DNA of 64,000 nucleotides, taken from assembly GCA_009617715.1 (NCBI GenBank), contig VTFK01000277.1, positions 124,001 through 188,000 on the forward strand. Direction: 5' to 3'. Shown piece after piece: positions 13,008-25,676 of this stretch. Every line of letters begins with the position of its first letter. The stretch's first letter is position 1. A program made the position numbers and the translations under genes. Source of the stretch: Plectrocnemia conspersa (lineage: Eukaryota > Arthropoda > Insecta > Trichoptera > Polycentropodidae). The notes under the pieces were generated by a model. The model made no database searches. It was not told the DNA's origin and worked only from the letters and a program-made list of their open reading frames with translations.

Positions 13008-13195
13008 GATTAAATTAAGACCATCGTGAAAACAAATTTTTAATTCATAAAACAAAAAAAATGTATATATACATATTTACATAACTAGAGCAATACTTAA
13101 AAATAATAACCAGAACAAAAAATCATAAAATATCAAAATTAAATGATACGAACTGAACCAGCTCCTCATAGCTAATAGGTCAATGTGTAATATTT
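13008..13195 (-). mobile_element. 5'-truncated LINE 3' end, same family as 63008-64000
   Basis: On the minus strand it reads YEELVQFVSFNFDIL then stop, against YEDLIQFVSFNFNIL then stop in the larger copy at 63 kb. The 3' untranslated sequence of both ends in TAATTTAATCT and then an A-rich tail (T-run at 12999-13007 on the plus strand). Extreme 5' truncation is typical of incomplete target-primed reverse transcription. Confidence 0.85.
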
Positions 13196-13299
13196 TAAAA
13201 TGAAATGAGATAGTTATTAAATTATTGATCTGAAGAGTTAATAATTGTACAATACATATGTATATAACAAAAAACCCGAGCGAAGCAATAGTAATATTT

Positions 13300-13370
13300 A
13301 TAATCCATAATTTTGAGCGTCCCGTACCCGCTTACGCACTATCCGCGGTACCTCATGTCATTGAGGATTT
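13300..13370 (+). repeat. Dispersed GGTACCTCA module, copy 1
   Basis: CGTACCCGCTTACGCACTAT, then CCGCGGTACCTCATGTCATT, then GAGG. The same module recurs at 34172-34240 (minus) and 38690-38755 (plus). It may be the conserved end of an unidentified transposon. Confidence 0.5.
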
Positions 13371-13375
13371 TAATA

Positions 13376-14999
13376 ATAATGCATAAAATATATACATTAA
13401 TAAAATAAATCATTGGTTATTTACGTCAGTAGTATTTTTTTATGAATTCTTAAAACATTTTTAATACGTGTTTTAAAAAATTCGATTCAATTTTAGTACA
13501 ATGCAATACATTTTAAAATTTTGTAATAAATTGTGCTTTCATTATTTGAGTAGACGAAATGACTCAAACCTTTCAGTTTTTTCGTAAATAAGTTACAGAA
13601 TTCGTATGGTAGAATTCATAGGTATGGCGCCTTTAATGAACATATTGTTATGTATGTTCCATTAATGAATTTAAGATTTGTTTTGAATGAACAAAACCTG
13701 ACCGAGGCTCAAAACTGTTATCTGGTATGTGGCGGAGAGAAAGGTTTCTCAGAACTATATATTTATATATCTATACTAGAAGCAGTACTTGTTCCGGAAA
13801 GCGATTTTTTGTTTTATGAGCACCAAAGACTCTAGGGATTTAAAACCACAAAGATGTAATTGTCTTTTAGGTCATTGGCAACAATTATATTATTTCTAAA
13901 AGCAGTATTTATTTTGTTCTGAGAAGTAATTGATATGTTTTTCTGGTGAAAGAAGAGGTTTTTAAAACCAAATACTATGAAATTAGATGATTTGTTAAAA
14001 TTTATATCGACAAGTAACCAAAGAAAAAGTCTTTGCATTGGAAGTGCTTTTTAGTTGGTTCTTGGTTTTGAGAAAAGAGTTTGTTTCATTTGACAATTTT
14101 TTTTATCAAATAAAAAACTTGATATTTAAGCAAATAAATTAATAAATTATAGCCGAAGATTAAATATACATTTTTAAGAATTTATTAAAGTTTATGGAAT
14201 ATATGTTTCTATTTAACGAACGCTTATTGTAATTTATTTATTTGTTTATGCTTTTTTTTTCGTAAAATAATACTGTTTTTAGTTTTAAAAAATCGATCTT
14301 AGGTCGCAATGGTAGCAAACCATTTTGAATAAAATTAATTTATAAGTTTGGTAAATTTTAATTTAAAACAGCTAAATTTAAAACAGCTAAATTAATACGC
14401 TGCTGAAAGATCAAAATTAAAGTTTTAATAATAATGACTTAATAATTATTAATAAATCCCATTAAAAAATCTAACAAGATATAAATTATTTTACATTTGT
14501 AATAAAAAAATGCAGAAAAAATATATATAATAAAATTTATCTTACTCTGGTCTTTAACATAAAATAAGAGGGCAATAAAAAAATATTGTACAACAATATA
14601 ACAAATAAAAATTGAGTTATCCCTTCGATATAAAACCAGAAGAGACCTAGTTAATACAAATCAGGTAAAGGTGGAAATATTAGTTAGCACATTATTTTGT
14701 CATATGTGCTTTAAGAAAGTTACAATAACACAAATGTTAGCTGGTCAAAAAAATTGATTATTAATTAACCTTTAAAAGAAAGCAATCTTATAAAATTACG
14801 CATATATAAAAATATACCTATATATATTTAGCAAGATACTGGAAAGCCTAAAATATATTAAAATATCTACTTGAAATTAATATTGTTACAAACTTTTTAA
14901 ATTTAATTTAAAAGTGATTGCTAAAAATAATATATTTATTAACTTTAACTTGGAAATAATATATTAAAAAACGATTGAGCTTCCCTGGAGTCAAAAGAT
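13376..14999. other. AT-rich stretch, nothing recognised
   Basis: Very AT-rich, with many homopolymer runs and no family motif or structure of note. Confidence 0.4.
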
Positions 15000-15400
15000 C
15001 AACGAGATAAAAATCGCAAGGGCCCTTCCTTTGGATTTACGACTGCACTCGCTGCACACACATAGGAATATGCACATTTTTTGTGACAAATCAATTTCGA
15101 GCCGGCGTTTCAGGGGAGGTCAAGCGTCGGGTCGCTTTGCTTTTCGTCCGCTCTCGCGCCGCCGCGCCGTTTCGCAGCCAGCTCTCCCCAAACGCGGGGG
15201 CGGCCGATTGTTTTTATTTTTATTTTCATTTATTTCCTACACAGCATCCTCCGAATGGAGAGTCACCGACGGGCGCCTATATTTAGCAATTGTGTACTCG
15301 CGAGAGGACATTAGTCTTCCTGTGTGAGTTCAATTCTAATTTGAGTTCCGATATACACGCAAACGGACGCTTTAACTCGGCGACGGTCTTCTCTTACTTC
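15000..15400. other. GC-rich island without a clear gene
   Basis: The core at 15100-15210 is strongly GC-rich (GCTCTCGCGCCGCCGCGCCG) in a window that is otherwise very AT-rich. Two overlapping plus-strand frames of 98 and 67 codons exist because GC-rich DNA has few stops; neither starts with ATG in a good context or resembles a protein I know. It could be a promoter, an enhancer or a transposon piece. Confidence 0.35.
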
Positions 15401-15972
15401 TTATTTACAGAAATACGCGTGTAATGCACGTGCTTCAAATTTTTGTGTATACTTCTAACAATATCCTTTCCTATGAATTTTCTATTGCTTGCTTATTTTT
15501 AGTCAGACTATCGTAAATTATGTTTTAGCTTGCTTAGAAACTATCAATATAGTAAGGTTTTTTCACGATATACATATTCTACTTATATTAAAATATTTAA
15601 AAAAAATAGAAAAACATAATATAGTAGGATATATGATGATTTTGAAGGTGACACGCTACTGTACTGTAATGAATTACAACCACTGCAATTTTAAAAAGAA
15701 TGTTAATTTGAATCTGATTAATTTAAAGCTGCATTAAAAGCAGATAGTGAGAAGAAGGACAGAGATTTTTAATTATCATTATGAAGACAGTTTTGTGACC
15801 GACTCTAGGAACACTTTACACTGACTTTCTTGCACATTTTCTGATCAAAAAAAGAATAAAATGCAAGGATGATTATATAAATAAATTCTTAGCCAGGTTT
15901 CGTTCATTAAAAATAAAAGGATTGATACTAAAAAATTAAATAACTTAAAATACGTATTAATCGAATATGGTA
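15401..15972. other. AT-rich stretch, nothing recognised
   Basis: An 82-codon frame at 15489-15737 is AT-rich and matches nothing I know, so I treat it as chance. Confidence 0.35.
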
Positions 15973-16480
15973 CAACAATGTAAACACAATCAACAACCAT
16001 TTAAAAAGTAGTGAGAAACCGCACTAAAACATTTAAGATGTTATACATATACATTTATTAATTATTAACTATTAACACAGCTTATATTCAATATATATCA
16101 CAATGCACAACCTAGATCGAATTTATTTAAATTTTATATTCAACATGTAAAAACAATTAAAAACCATTAAATAAGTAATAAGATACCGTATTAAAATTGG
16201 TGACATATTTTATTAATTAATATCTATAAACACAGCTTTTTTGTCGATAAATATGCACGACCTAGCTTGATTTAATTTTAATTATTTATGTGCAACGTGA
16301 CACATGTTGATCTAATGTGTTTCAACAATGTTTCACAACCAGCAACCATAAATTAAGTAGTAAGACACTATACTTAAATTAGTAATAAATATTTCATTAA
16401 ATATTAACTATTAACTATTAATCACTATGCACGACCTAGCTCGATTTTACTTAAATTTTTATCATAATATTCCACTTTAA
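15973..16480 (+). repeat. Three tandem copies of a ~170-bp dispersed repeat
   Basis: The units start near 15973, 16141 and 16323. Each begins like CAACAATGTAAACACAA, passes an AAGTAGTAAGACACCGTA-like zone and an ATTAACTATTAACACAGC zone, and ends like TGCACGACCTAGCTCGATTT. Single diverged copies lie at 30939-31110 and 47725-47890. It behaves like a satellite-forming interspersed repeat. Confidence 0.8.
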
Positions 16481-16567
16481 AAATGAACAAATTTATTTAC
16501 CTTATCTCTAATGATCTCTTATGGAAATACTAATTTGGATCTACTAGATACGATAGAATAAAAAAAA

Positions 16568-16806
<239 letters not shown>

Positions 16807-18177
16807 AAATAAATAATATTTTTTCTCTAATTCCTAAATAAAAGTTGCAATGGAAACCTATTATTTTATTTTTAAATGGTAATTTGTTATATAGTGGTTT
16901 AATAAATTGTATACAAAAATATACTATATTTTTATCTTTTTACTTTTTGCATAAGAAAATAATTTAGATTGTCGATATCTTAAACCATCATATTTTGGTT
17001 GAAAAAAGTTAATTATAATACGTTTATATTAGATATTTTTAGCAGTAACTTAATTGCATATGTATTAAATAACGCCTCTTTATTTAATTCGCGTTTTTTT
17101 TACCGCGCGGTTTATTTAATTATTTCTTTAACGCAATATATAATATAAAACATCATATATTGTACATCATATTAATTAAACATAGAGTGAAGATGTCAGA
17201 TATAAGTATAAGTATCATAATTTAGGCTTGATGATGCATTTTCGATTGGACAATGGTCCATTATATGCGCGGCCCTGCAATTTAAAACGGCCCTCGGCAT
17301 ATCGAGCAATTAATTACTATAATACGTAATTGGTAAACGCAACGTATAATTTAACCGTCGGGTTAATTAAATAAGGAAACTCTCACGGTTAAATCATATG
17401 CGGCGGATTTCAAAATTAATTTTTAATTACAACTAAGTTCATTGTATGAAATTTTAATTATTGTACTGATAGTGACGCCTACAAAAAAAAATCCTAATTT
17501 CAAGCTATCGTTTAAATAACAAGTTGTCGATAAAAGTTCTTTACGTGAAAGTTATTAAGTCACACAAGCTTCTCGAATTTAACGATCCGATGAAAACACT
17601 ATTAAGCTCTCAGTGGTCAGTATATAAAAATATATTCGCACACGAGAAAATATCTCCTTTCAATTTAACGCCAATTGAAAAAGGTTTCAAATTTACTTGT
17701 ACCAAGAAAGAAGCTTACAAAGCTAAGTATTATTATTGAGAATAATATATACATATATTATAAACGAATAGTAAGATTTTATTAATTAATCTCACCTTTG
17801 TATTTTTTTACATATACATATTATAAATATGAAATTGAGGTTTAATTTATAATTATTTGCAATTCATAAAATTTGTTATAATTTAAAGTGTACTCTAAAG
17901 ACCACTTGAACAAACTCGTTTCAAAAGCAGATTTATATACAGTATATTCACACAACAATGAAAGAGAAAGAAACAGAGAATTTGAACACATCTCGGGAGT
18001 GCTCAAGAAGCGATGCAATTTGCTCGCAAACATTCTCATCTGCAATTCGCCACAGAGGTGTCTCGAACCAGCATTTTAAAATACGTGAAATTTGTTCACA
18101 AGGAAGATAGACGCTGTAGAGTCACAGCAGCAGAGAAGAGCCAAATCAGCGAATTGTTCTGAGAGCATCGTGACATA
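16807..18177. other. AT-rich stretch with a GC-richer patch at 17230-17420
   Basis: The patch reads, for example, ATTATATGCGCGGCCCTGCA and CGTCGGGTTAATTAAATAAG. No frame is credible. The rest is plain AT-rich DNA. Confidence 0.35.
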
Positions 18178-18300
18178 TCTCAGCTGCTCTACTAAATCAC
18201 AGCCGACAATAATGCAACTCGACACGCCAGCGAATACTCTCCGACTTTCAAGACCTGTCATTTCAACTCTATCGCCTAATAGCGGCATCTACTTCTCTAT
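18178..18300 (-). repeat. Inverted-pair repeat arm, left
   Basis: On the minus strand, ATGCCGCTATTAGGCGATAG through GTCGAGTTGCATTATTGTCG, GCTGTGATTTAGTAGAGCAG matches the plus-strand arm at 19335-19455. Both are open in the same frame (MPLxGxR, GVSSxIIVGCDxVEQ). The differences fall on all three codon positions, so I read this as a diverged repeat rather than a conserved protein. Confidence 0.75.
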
Positions 18301-18459
18301 ATATATGTATGCTTATAAAATAACCAATCACCATCTTTCCTAGTGGCTATTTGACTGCAACGTCACGCCCCTTCGACCTCAAAATGCAAAAATATCTTAC
18401 ACGTATATATATTAAAATGGTTGTGATTTCAAAATTAGTAACCCAAGTTCATATGCAAG

Positions 18460-18920
18460 TATTTGCATTGCTCAATGTGTGGACGCGTCTTTACACACGA
18501 TTCAAGATTTGAATTGCCAATTAATTACACAACCCAGGGCCGATTTCCGAAATATTCAGCGCAGGTCGTTTTGAATCGCAGGGCCGCGCACATAATGGAC
18601 CCATTGTTTAATCGAAAGTGCAGATACCGGAGAGCGAGAGAGTAGCTGTTCCTCTACATCCATCATCCTACATAGGTGGGTACGACGTCGAGTGGTTCTC
18701 GACACCCGAAACTCTGCCGGGAGAGACAGAGGCACAAAGGATTTCGATTTACCCGGGGAATGGGCGGCCCTCTCGAATTTCACCTTGCCCCGGGGCAAAA
18801 GGGCTCTTTGCAAGGCTGAAAGGCGTTTCGGCGCTTCCTCAAAATCGGTATTCATGACGACGGACTGCCCGAGTCACGTGGACGATAAATATTCACGCGT
18901 GTCTTTGGGATTGTAAAAAG
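18460..18920. other. GC-rich block between the inverted arms
   Basis: About 460 bp richer in GC (for example CACCTTGCCCCGGGGCAAAA near 18780) with several overlapping 60-100-codon frames on both strands. Frames on both strands at once point to composition rather than coding. The block sits inside the 1-kb spacer of the inverted arms. Confidence 0.4.
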
Positions 18921-19334
18921 CAAAAAAAAAAACATAGAAAGACACCCGCCTAAGCTAGATTCCGTGTGAGAAAAATGGGGCGAAACTGGCGGCTTTTGTG
19001 GCGTTTTTGAGATAGGGTCGACAATTTTAGAGCAGCGATTTATATTGCGATCTAGAAAATACGTTTAAAGGAAAGTTCTAAGATCATAAGGTTTTTGTTT
19101 TAGTACACATAAAAAAGTATTTACTTAACAGTTAAGATTCCAAAATGTGAGCTTATTTTCCAAGACCACTTTGCTCATATCAATTTATACCAAAATACAT
19201 TAAAACTTTCTAACCAAAATTTACTACCGTAAAATTAATATTTAAAATTTAAAATTAAAAGTTTAACAATACAAAGGAGTGAGTCTGAAGTCAAACTAGA
19301 CGTCAATTTATTTTATCAGCATATATAAATTACC

Positions 19335-19455
19335 ACATATATATGCCACTATCAGGCGGTAGATTTAAAGTGCCAGGTCTTGGATGTTTGAAAGTCTTCA
19401 CTGGAGTGTCGAGTCGTATTATTGTCGGTTGTGATTTTGTGGAGCAGCCTGGATC
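19335..19455 (+). repeat. Inverted-pair repeat arm, right
   Basis: ATGCCACTATCAGGCGGTAG through GTCGAGTCGTATTATTGTCG, GTTGTGATTTTGTGGAGCAG is the partner of the arm at 18178-18300 in opposite orientation. The ATG ends of both arms face inward. Similarity stops just beyond GAGCAG. Confidence 0.75.
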
Positions 19456-22400
19456 TGTTCTAGTTAAGGATGTTTGCGAGCTAATGGCATCGCTTTATGG
19501 ACAGCCACAAAAAACGTGTTCACACGATCCATTTGACCTTCCCTGCGATTGGTAACCAAATGATACGATAACAATAGTATTATGCTTAGTCTTAGTCTAG
19601 ACAGCGCGCGTCCTTTCCAAATAAAGAGTGTTTTTTGGTAATATTTATGCGTAATTAATGACTCGGAATGAATGTGCTATTAAGTGGTCTTTGATTTTTT
19701 TTAAATTATTTACGCAATTGTTTTGTCATGAGATCTCTTTTCCCATAATTTTGAAAATACTGTGTTTGAATTATTTTTCGAGACCTATTCTAATTAGTTC
19801 AAACTGATTGATTGAACTATACAAATGGTTGAAACCCCCACACCATCCCAAGCTATACTGTGAGTGAGTAAACATGCTCAACGGTCGGGAGCATTCTCGC
19901 GGGTATAGCGCGAGGAACTTACTAACACAATCCTGCATGACAAACATATTTTATATGCTGTTCGACTTTAACAACAAGTTATATAATTCGATTTCATTTT
20001 AAAGCTGCTTATTTTTGTGTTTTTAATTTTTTTGGTAAAATACTATTAACGTTGGAAAAATTACCGCAATACAAAATAGCAATATATAATAAATTAACTG
20101 AGATTTTCCACATTTATTTTTAAGGAAAATATTTAATTAAAGACAAATAAAAATAATAATCAAATCATAATTAATTAAAAATTGTTAAATGTAATGTGAG
20201 AATCATTTTATTGAATTTTATAAATTCAAACAATATAGAGTAAAAAAATTTAATCTATAAATACATAAATTAATTTATGTGATTATTAATTTAATAGTAG
20301 TATATATCATCCTCGAATAATAATAACACTTATACTGATATATAAAAAAAATGAAATAAATAAATAATTATCGTAAGTATCATAGAATAATATACAATTG
20401 ATTGACCGATAGAATATTTTAGATTTTTGTACAGTTTACTTAATAAAAATTATTATAATATTAAAGATCAGCAGTTCTATCAGACTGTAATTAAAATACA
20501 TTTTAGCTTTGTATTTATTAATAATGGTCTAAATCACATTTTTTAAGGTTATATTATATCGAGAAATTTAATAAACACATTTCATTTCAATATTGCATGT
20601 TTTATAATTGACAATTATTCCTTTTTGTAAGCATAATTGGACAAAATATAAAGCTTTGTTTTCTGTTCGTTAAAAAGTATATTTCTATGGACAACAATTT
20701 AAATCATTAAATTTTATACCCAATTAAACAATTCTACAATTTATAAATGTATATAGGAACAGGACATTGTTAAGCCTTTATAGAACTTTGTAGAACCTTG
20801 TTAAAAATGTACCTTAATGGATTAGAACGCGTAAGAGTTATTAATTTAAAATACAAATAGTTTTAAGAAAAATATACGTATGTAATATTATACAAATTTA
20901 ATTTTTTTTCATTGAAACATGACAAGACTAATGCGTTACAACGAAGTAAATCAACACCTGCAAGTTGTGAGACACCAGCCTCAAATAAATGACACATATT
21001 TTAAGAAATGATATACAAACTATTAATAATGCTAGCACTATTCGTGAGAATAAGAAAATCTAGGAAAATATAATCCGCAATGTTTGATCAAAAATATAAT
21101 TATATTTTAAAACTAACATAGGTTTCTCAGACATAATAATAAATAAAACATTTTTTATTATTTAATGAATATTTGGCGTATGTAATCCCTACATGTCTGT
21201 TATATTGGAAGGCATTTTTATTTTATTTTACTAAAAAAAATTAGTCGAACGCGTGCAGCGATTTCAGAAGATTTGAATCTGAAAATTATATAAGAAACAA
21301 AGCCAGTTTTAAAGTTTTAAAATGCTCTCACAAAAAAAACACTTCAGACAAAAATTAAATTTGTATTGTGGCTATATCTGGTCAGTACTATTATATAGAT
21401 TTAAGAGCTAGACTTTACTAATTGATACTAATATAATCAGTGAACGCACCGGAAAAGCGTTCCGGTATTTATTTGGCGGATTTTCCAGTTTTTTAAGAAT
21501 AATAAGTACCTGATAAGTATCTTCTAGTTTGCGGAATAATTCTCAATCATGATAATAGAGATAAAGATGAAAAATGTAATTATGATGGCTTAAAAGTAAA
21601 AAGTATATCTCAAGAATTTTTATTGTGACTAGGATTGGTATGTGACGCTCTTCAATAATTATCAGAATTAGGTTTGGATTTACAGTACTGCAAAATGGAC
21701 CTGTACAATACAAATAAGAAAATAAAAATATTGGTACATGTGTTTAAAAAAAAAAAATAGTACTTTGGGCGCTATTGAAAATGCGCTGTTTTTGTTCTAC
21801 TTCAGAAAAAAAACATCAAAATCGGATCCTTCTATTGACTCGAGTACATTTTATACAAACTTTAAAAAGTAATTCGAAAAAATATTGCTTGATAGCAAAG
21901 ATCATGAGTTCGTGTTCTTGATCAAAAAAACTGGCATTAAGCTGTTAATACTGTAAATTAGGAAAAAATAAGTCACCAGAAAAATAAAAAATGTATTATA
22001 AGTGGATCCTAAAATAAAAATGATGAATTATTCTTTACGTTGCAAATGTATTCAAAAACATATTTCCTTTCAAAACTCTCACATTTTTTCATTACACTTC
22101 AAGCATAAATATTTAAAACACGTTTTTAATGACACTTAAGATTTTTTAAATGCAAATTACGTCCACCCGCATCCGAGTATATTTTGGCACTTTGCCTAAT
22201 CCTTGTATCCCGCTGGCCGCAAAACTGCCACACTCTTCTTTACGACCGCATAGCTGTAACGTTCTGCGGGTGTCATTTCACCTGCGGTCATTATATTTTG
22301 ACCGATCGATTTGTCAAAAAGCGGATTTTGTGTGCATAATACGATATGGGCAAACATGGCGGTCCGGCGTCCGCAAATATTATGTTTGCTTAGGCATTAT

Positions 22401-22954
22401 GTAAGAAAATTTGTGACAGTCGAATATCAAAACAAACAGGCTTCGGACCCCACTTTTGATTTTTTTTTCACATGTGAAAATGGTGAACGTGCTCAATGGC
22501 CTCGGCAAATATGTTTACTTTGTTATAAAAATATTGTTAAATAGATTAATAATGGAAATGAAAAGGTCTCTCTATTTTAATAAAACTATTATAGTTATGC
22601 ACTAAGTATCACTTAATAGACCATTTAATATTATTTTAATTAGACGATTATATACAAACGGTGTTTTATGATATTTTTTATTTAATTTAAACTTTCACGA
22701 TAATTTAAGATAAATAATATCGTTGAAAGCGACTTTTTAGCGTAGTGAATGATGGTTCTAAAGCCTTAGAGATTAAGAAGACAAAGCAAAAACACAGGGA
22801 TGGATAATATTCGTACTCTTATGAGATGAATATTTATCAAAAAAAGTTATAATATTCTTCTTTCCTGTTTGGGGTTTGCTGATCAATGATTCAAACCAGA
22901 AAATTCATAGAGTGAACATTTGTTGTTCAGAAAAATATTAGAAAGGATTTAAAA
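19456..22954. other. Mostly AT-rich stretch, no gene recognised
   Basis: 19830-19930 is slightly GC-richer. A small hairpin ACCGGAAAAGCGTTCCGGT lies near 21448. 22150-22400 is a GC-richer patch with two overlapping plus-strand frames (84 and 77 codons) that match nothing I know. The remainder is A/T runs. Confidence 0.4.
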
Positions 22955-23024
22955 AAAATATAAATATATATATATATAGGATATATAAAATAATATAAAA
23001 TATATATATATATATATATATATG
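22955..23024. repeat. (TA)n microsatellite pair
   Basis: Two short alternating TA tracts are separated by a GGATATATAAAATAATATAAAA-like spacer. Confidence 0.9.
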
Positions 23025-24189
23025 AATATTTTGAATATCTATGATTTAAAAAATTTTTTGTTACAAAAATTAAAAAAAATCATACTAAAAGCGCACTGAC
23101 TTTTACATTTTTTTTACCTATTTAGTTTTTAGCGAGAGCAATTCAACTCCTGATGAAAATATCTACAAGCAAAAGTTTATTGATTTAGGAGAGTTTGCTT
23201 ACTTTCTTATCGGACATTAATTTTATTTAAAAAAAAAATCCACCGTGGATTGCTCATGTTGAGATTTGGCAGTGGACCATCGTCACTGATGGGAAGCAAT
23301 TTTGCTCAAGTAAGGGTCGTTAATGAGCCGATAGGTAAGGGCTACACACGACTTGAGGAAGTGGGCGGGAGCACCAAGCCCCGTGACAAAAAAATGTCCT
23401 TATAATATATTTAATATGTCATTTACCTATTATTAAAATATATAAAATGTATACACATAACATAAGAAAAATATCACTGCTTTAAATGGTATTTTTTAAA
23501 CCTATCTTTTCCAACAATCACCGTGTATCTGAGCGATTGAAAATCAACAAAAATCTTAGCAAAAGCTCGCTTTTCAAAGAGCATCTCTCATTTCCGTTTC
23601 CGCGGCATTAGATCCACTTCTACCAATGTCAACATTGCTTCTACCAATATCAACATCGCTCGGCTCCTCCGCGAAACAAAACGACCGCCACACGTTCGAT
23701 AGTGCTCTCAGTCTTATCGTTTACACTACACTTGCTTTAGCATTAGTCACGTAGAAAACATTCGTCGTCACATATTTACGGTGATAACGAAAGCTCTTGA
23801 CGAGAGAGCTTTCAATTAGCGAAGCGATTGTCTAATCTGGAATGTCTGGCGATTGAATAAATTAAAGTACATAGTGTTTATGTGATATGTGTAGGTATGA
23901 GCTTCTTCGAAAACCGTTCATACATTGTATGCGAAACTATGCTTTAAATCTACTATTATATTTAAGTCGCGCGTGTTTAATGGCACGAATATGATTCGAA
24001 CTACCATTGTTCGTTTAGCTAAACGAGATCGTTCATGTAAACAAAATTGTAATGGTTAGTGTACATCTTACAATGTAGCAAGGTGCCCAGTGACTTGAAC
24101 TATTTGATCGATTTTTATATATCGTATACTTTTCATAGTGTGTTGCCAAGAATTTTCAGAAATAAAATCTATCGCTATGCCATCGTCTA
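23025..24189. other. Mixed stretch with two GC-richer patches
   Basis: Patches at about 23240-23395 and 23560-23850 are richer in GC. The second contains a short tandem duplication (CTTCTACCAATGTCAACATT, then CTTCTACCAATATCAACATC). No frame or family is recognised. Confidence 0.4.
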
Positions 24190-24298
24190 TAGAAATATAA
24201 TATTTTTTTTAGAAATTGCATTATAATCAAACATTTATTATTTTGATGATTGGCACTTGCATTGGAATTTCTCTGGAGCCCATCCACCCAGAACTACT
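24190..24298. repeat. Dispersed repeat with 43-bp identical core, copy 1
   Basis: The core TGGCACTTGCATTGGAATTT then CTCTGGAGCCCATCCACCCAGAA is identical to 26167-26209. Weaker similarity extends upstream (TTTTTTAGAAAT). Copies this close in sequence only 1.9 kb apart suggest a recent insertion or gene conversion. Family unknown. Confidence 0.75.
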
Positions 24299-24744
24299 AA
24301 TTTTAATTTATCGACCAATTATCTTGCTAATCATATGACAATCTATTAATGACATTTTAATATTAATATGCCGTGTTTGTTAATGATAATTCTCTTAGAT
24401 CGAGAATTCATTGCATTAAGGCTCTGTCACTGTGTTCATCATATATTAATTATATATTTACTTGAAATCACATTTTATTTCTAGAATAAATTTTGTATAA
24501 TTTGTTTTTTAAGTAGTGAACGAAGTGAAGTAGGAAGCTATATAGAAGCGGATTCTGTAACAGGCATTCTAGTAGTGTTTTATAAAATATTTTCTTGAAA
24601 CTATGCTAAAAATATTTAGTTCTATGACACATCCAATTTTTCTTTAATAATCTAATACTACTATAATTACTTTTTTTCCATTAAATAATTTTAATTATGT
24701 GCTGATATCAACTGTATCATTAATGTAAGAGGATTTAAAATTAT

Positions 24745-25075
24745 AAATTCTACTCTAAGAATGATGCAAAAAAAGTGTCACAGAAGACACGAATAACTAA
24801 CAGAACGTCAAAATAAAACTCGTTTCTCATAACAAAGACGGGCTTTGTAGACCTCGTTTATGTGTAGACCAGTACATAGTTTTAAAAGTGATTCTAAGAT
24901 CTTTAGTATTTGTTTTTGTAGTCAAAATGTTTCCACCGAGATTGTAGGAATATTCTAATGGTGAATGATGTTGTGAAAATGACCCAATATTGCACATTCC
25001 GACTCTAATCTACACCAGGTTGAATGCATCTAATTAATTTAAAATCATCGACAAATAAAAAAAGACTTTTTATAC
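24745..25075 (-). pseudogene. LINE reverse transcriptase fragment, same family as 63008-64000
   Basis: This aligns with 63595-63980 of the larger LINE copy over its whole length: AATAACTAACAGAACGTCAA against AATAACTGACGGATCGTCAA, GTGATTCTAAGATCTTTAGT against GTGATTCCGAGATCTTTAGT, TCAAAATGTTTCCACCGAGA against TCAAAATGTTACCACCGAGA. It covers the region just after the YADD box and has small deletions, so it is non-functional. Both ends are missing. Confidence 0.85.
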
Positions 25076-25161
25076 TTTTTATATTTATATATGTATGTAT
25101 GTAACTTTAGTTAAAAATATGTTTTTTATTTACTTATTTTTGTATTAATAATCGCGGTCAA

Positions 25162-25306
25162 GAGCACAAATCGCGAGCTTAGCAGCTAAAAGCGTGGTGT
25201 TTTGAGTGCAAAGCGCTAAATTACGAGCGCAAAGTGCGAGAATATGAGCGCAATATGCGGATTGATAAGCGCAAAGCGCAAATTTATAAACGTAAAGTAT
25301 GATTTA
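25162..25306. repeat. 21-bp minisatellite, about 7 units
   Basis: Units such as GAGCGCAAAGTGCGAGAATAT, GAGCGCAATATGCGGATTGAT and AAGCGCAAAGCGCAAATTTAT follow each other with a regular 21-bp period from 25204. Two more decayed units precede them. It ends about 370 bp from the laminin exon donor. Confidence 0.9.
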
Positions 25307-25676
25307 TTTAAGGAACGTCTTGTTTAATTAAATTTAGGTTCATCTAATATGATATACATTAGGTATAATACATCGCGAAAGCTCGCGGTTCTAAAAAGTT
25401 TGAAAGCCACTGCCACAGTGCATTCAAAACTAGGCCTTATTTAAATATATATGAAATATACGATACGCACTGCATTTATTTACATATTTTTAAATGCTTA
25501 CTTCATCTCTAAATTCCAATAAATCACATAACAAACATTACTAAAAAAAACTCGTTTGAACAACACCCAAAAAGAGGCGTTTACAACCATCGATAAATTC
25601 CGGACATTATCGTATTTCATACATTACTATATCTAACCCTTATATGACCAGGATAAATACTATTTAAAGAACTAAC
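25307..25676. other. Intron sequence next to the laminin exon donor
   Basis: Apart from the donor GTTAGT at 25676-25671 (minus strand), nothing recognisable. CATCGCGAAAGCTCGCGGTT near 25371 is a small imperfect palindrome. Confidence 0.5.

Noticed and set aside
15031..15327. 98- and 67-codon frames in the GC-rich island
   Set aside because: Open frames are expected in GC-rich DNA lacking stop codons; no homology or splice context was seen.
15973..16480. CRISPR-like array
   Set aside because: Units are ~170-bp whole repeats without unique spacers, in a eukaryotic genome.
18076..19555. Two similar short frames (70 codons each) as a conserved gene pair
   Set aside because: Differences are spread over all codon positions and similarity ends abruptly, which fits diverged repeat arms rather than selection on protein.
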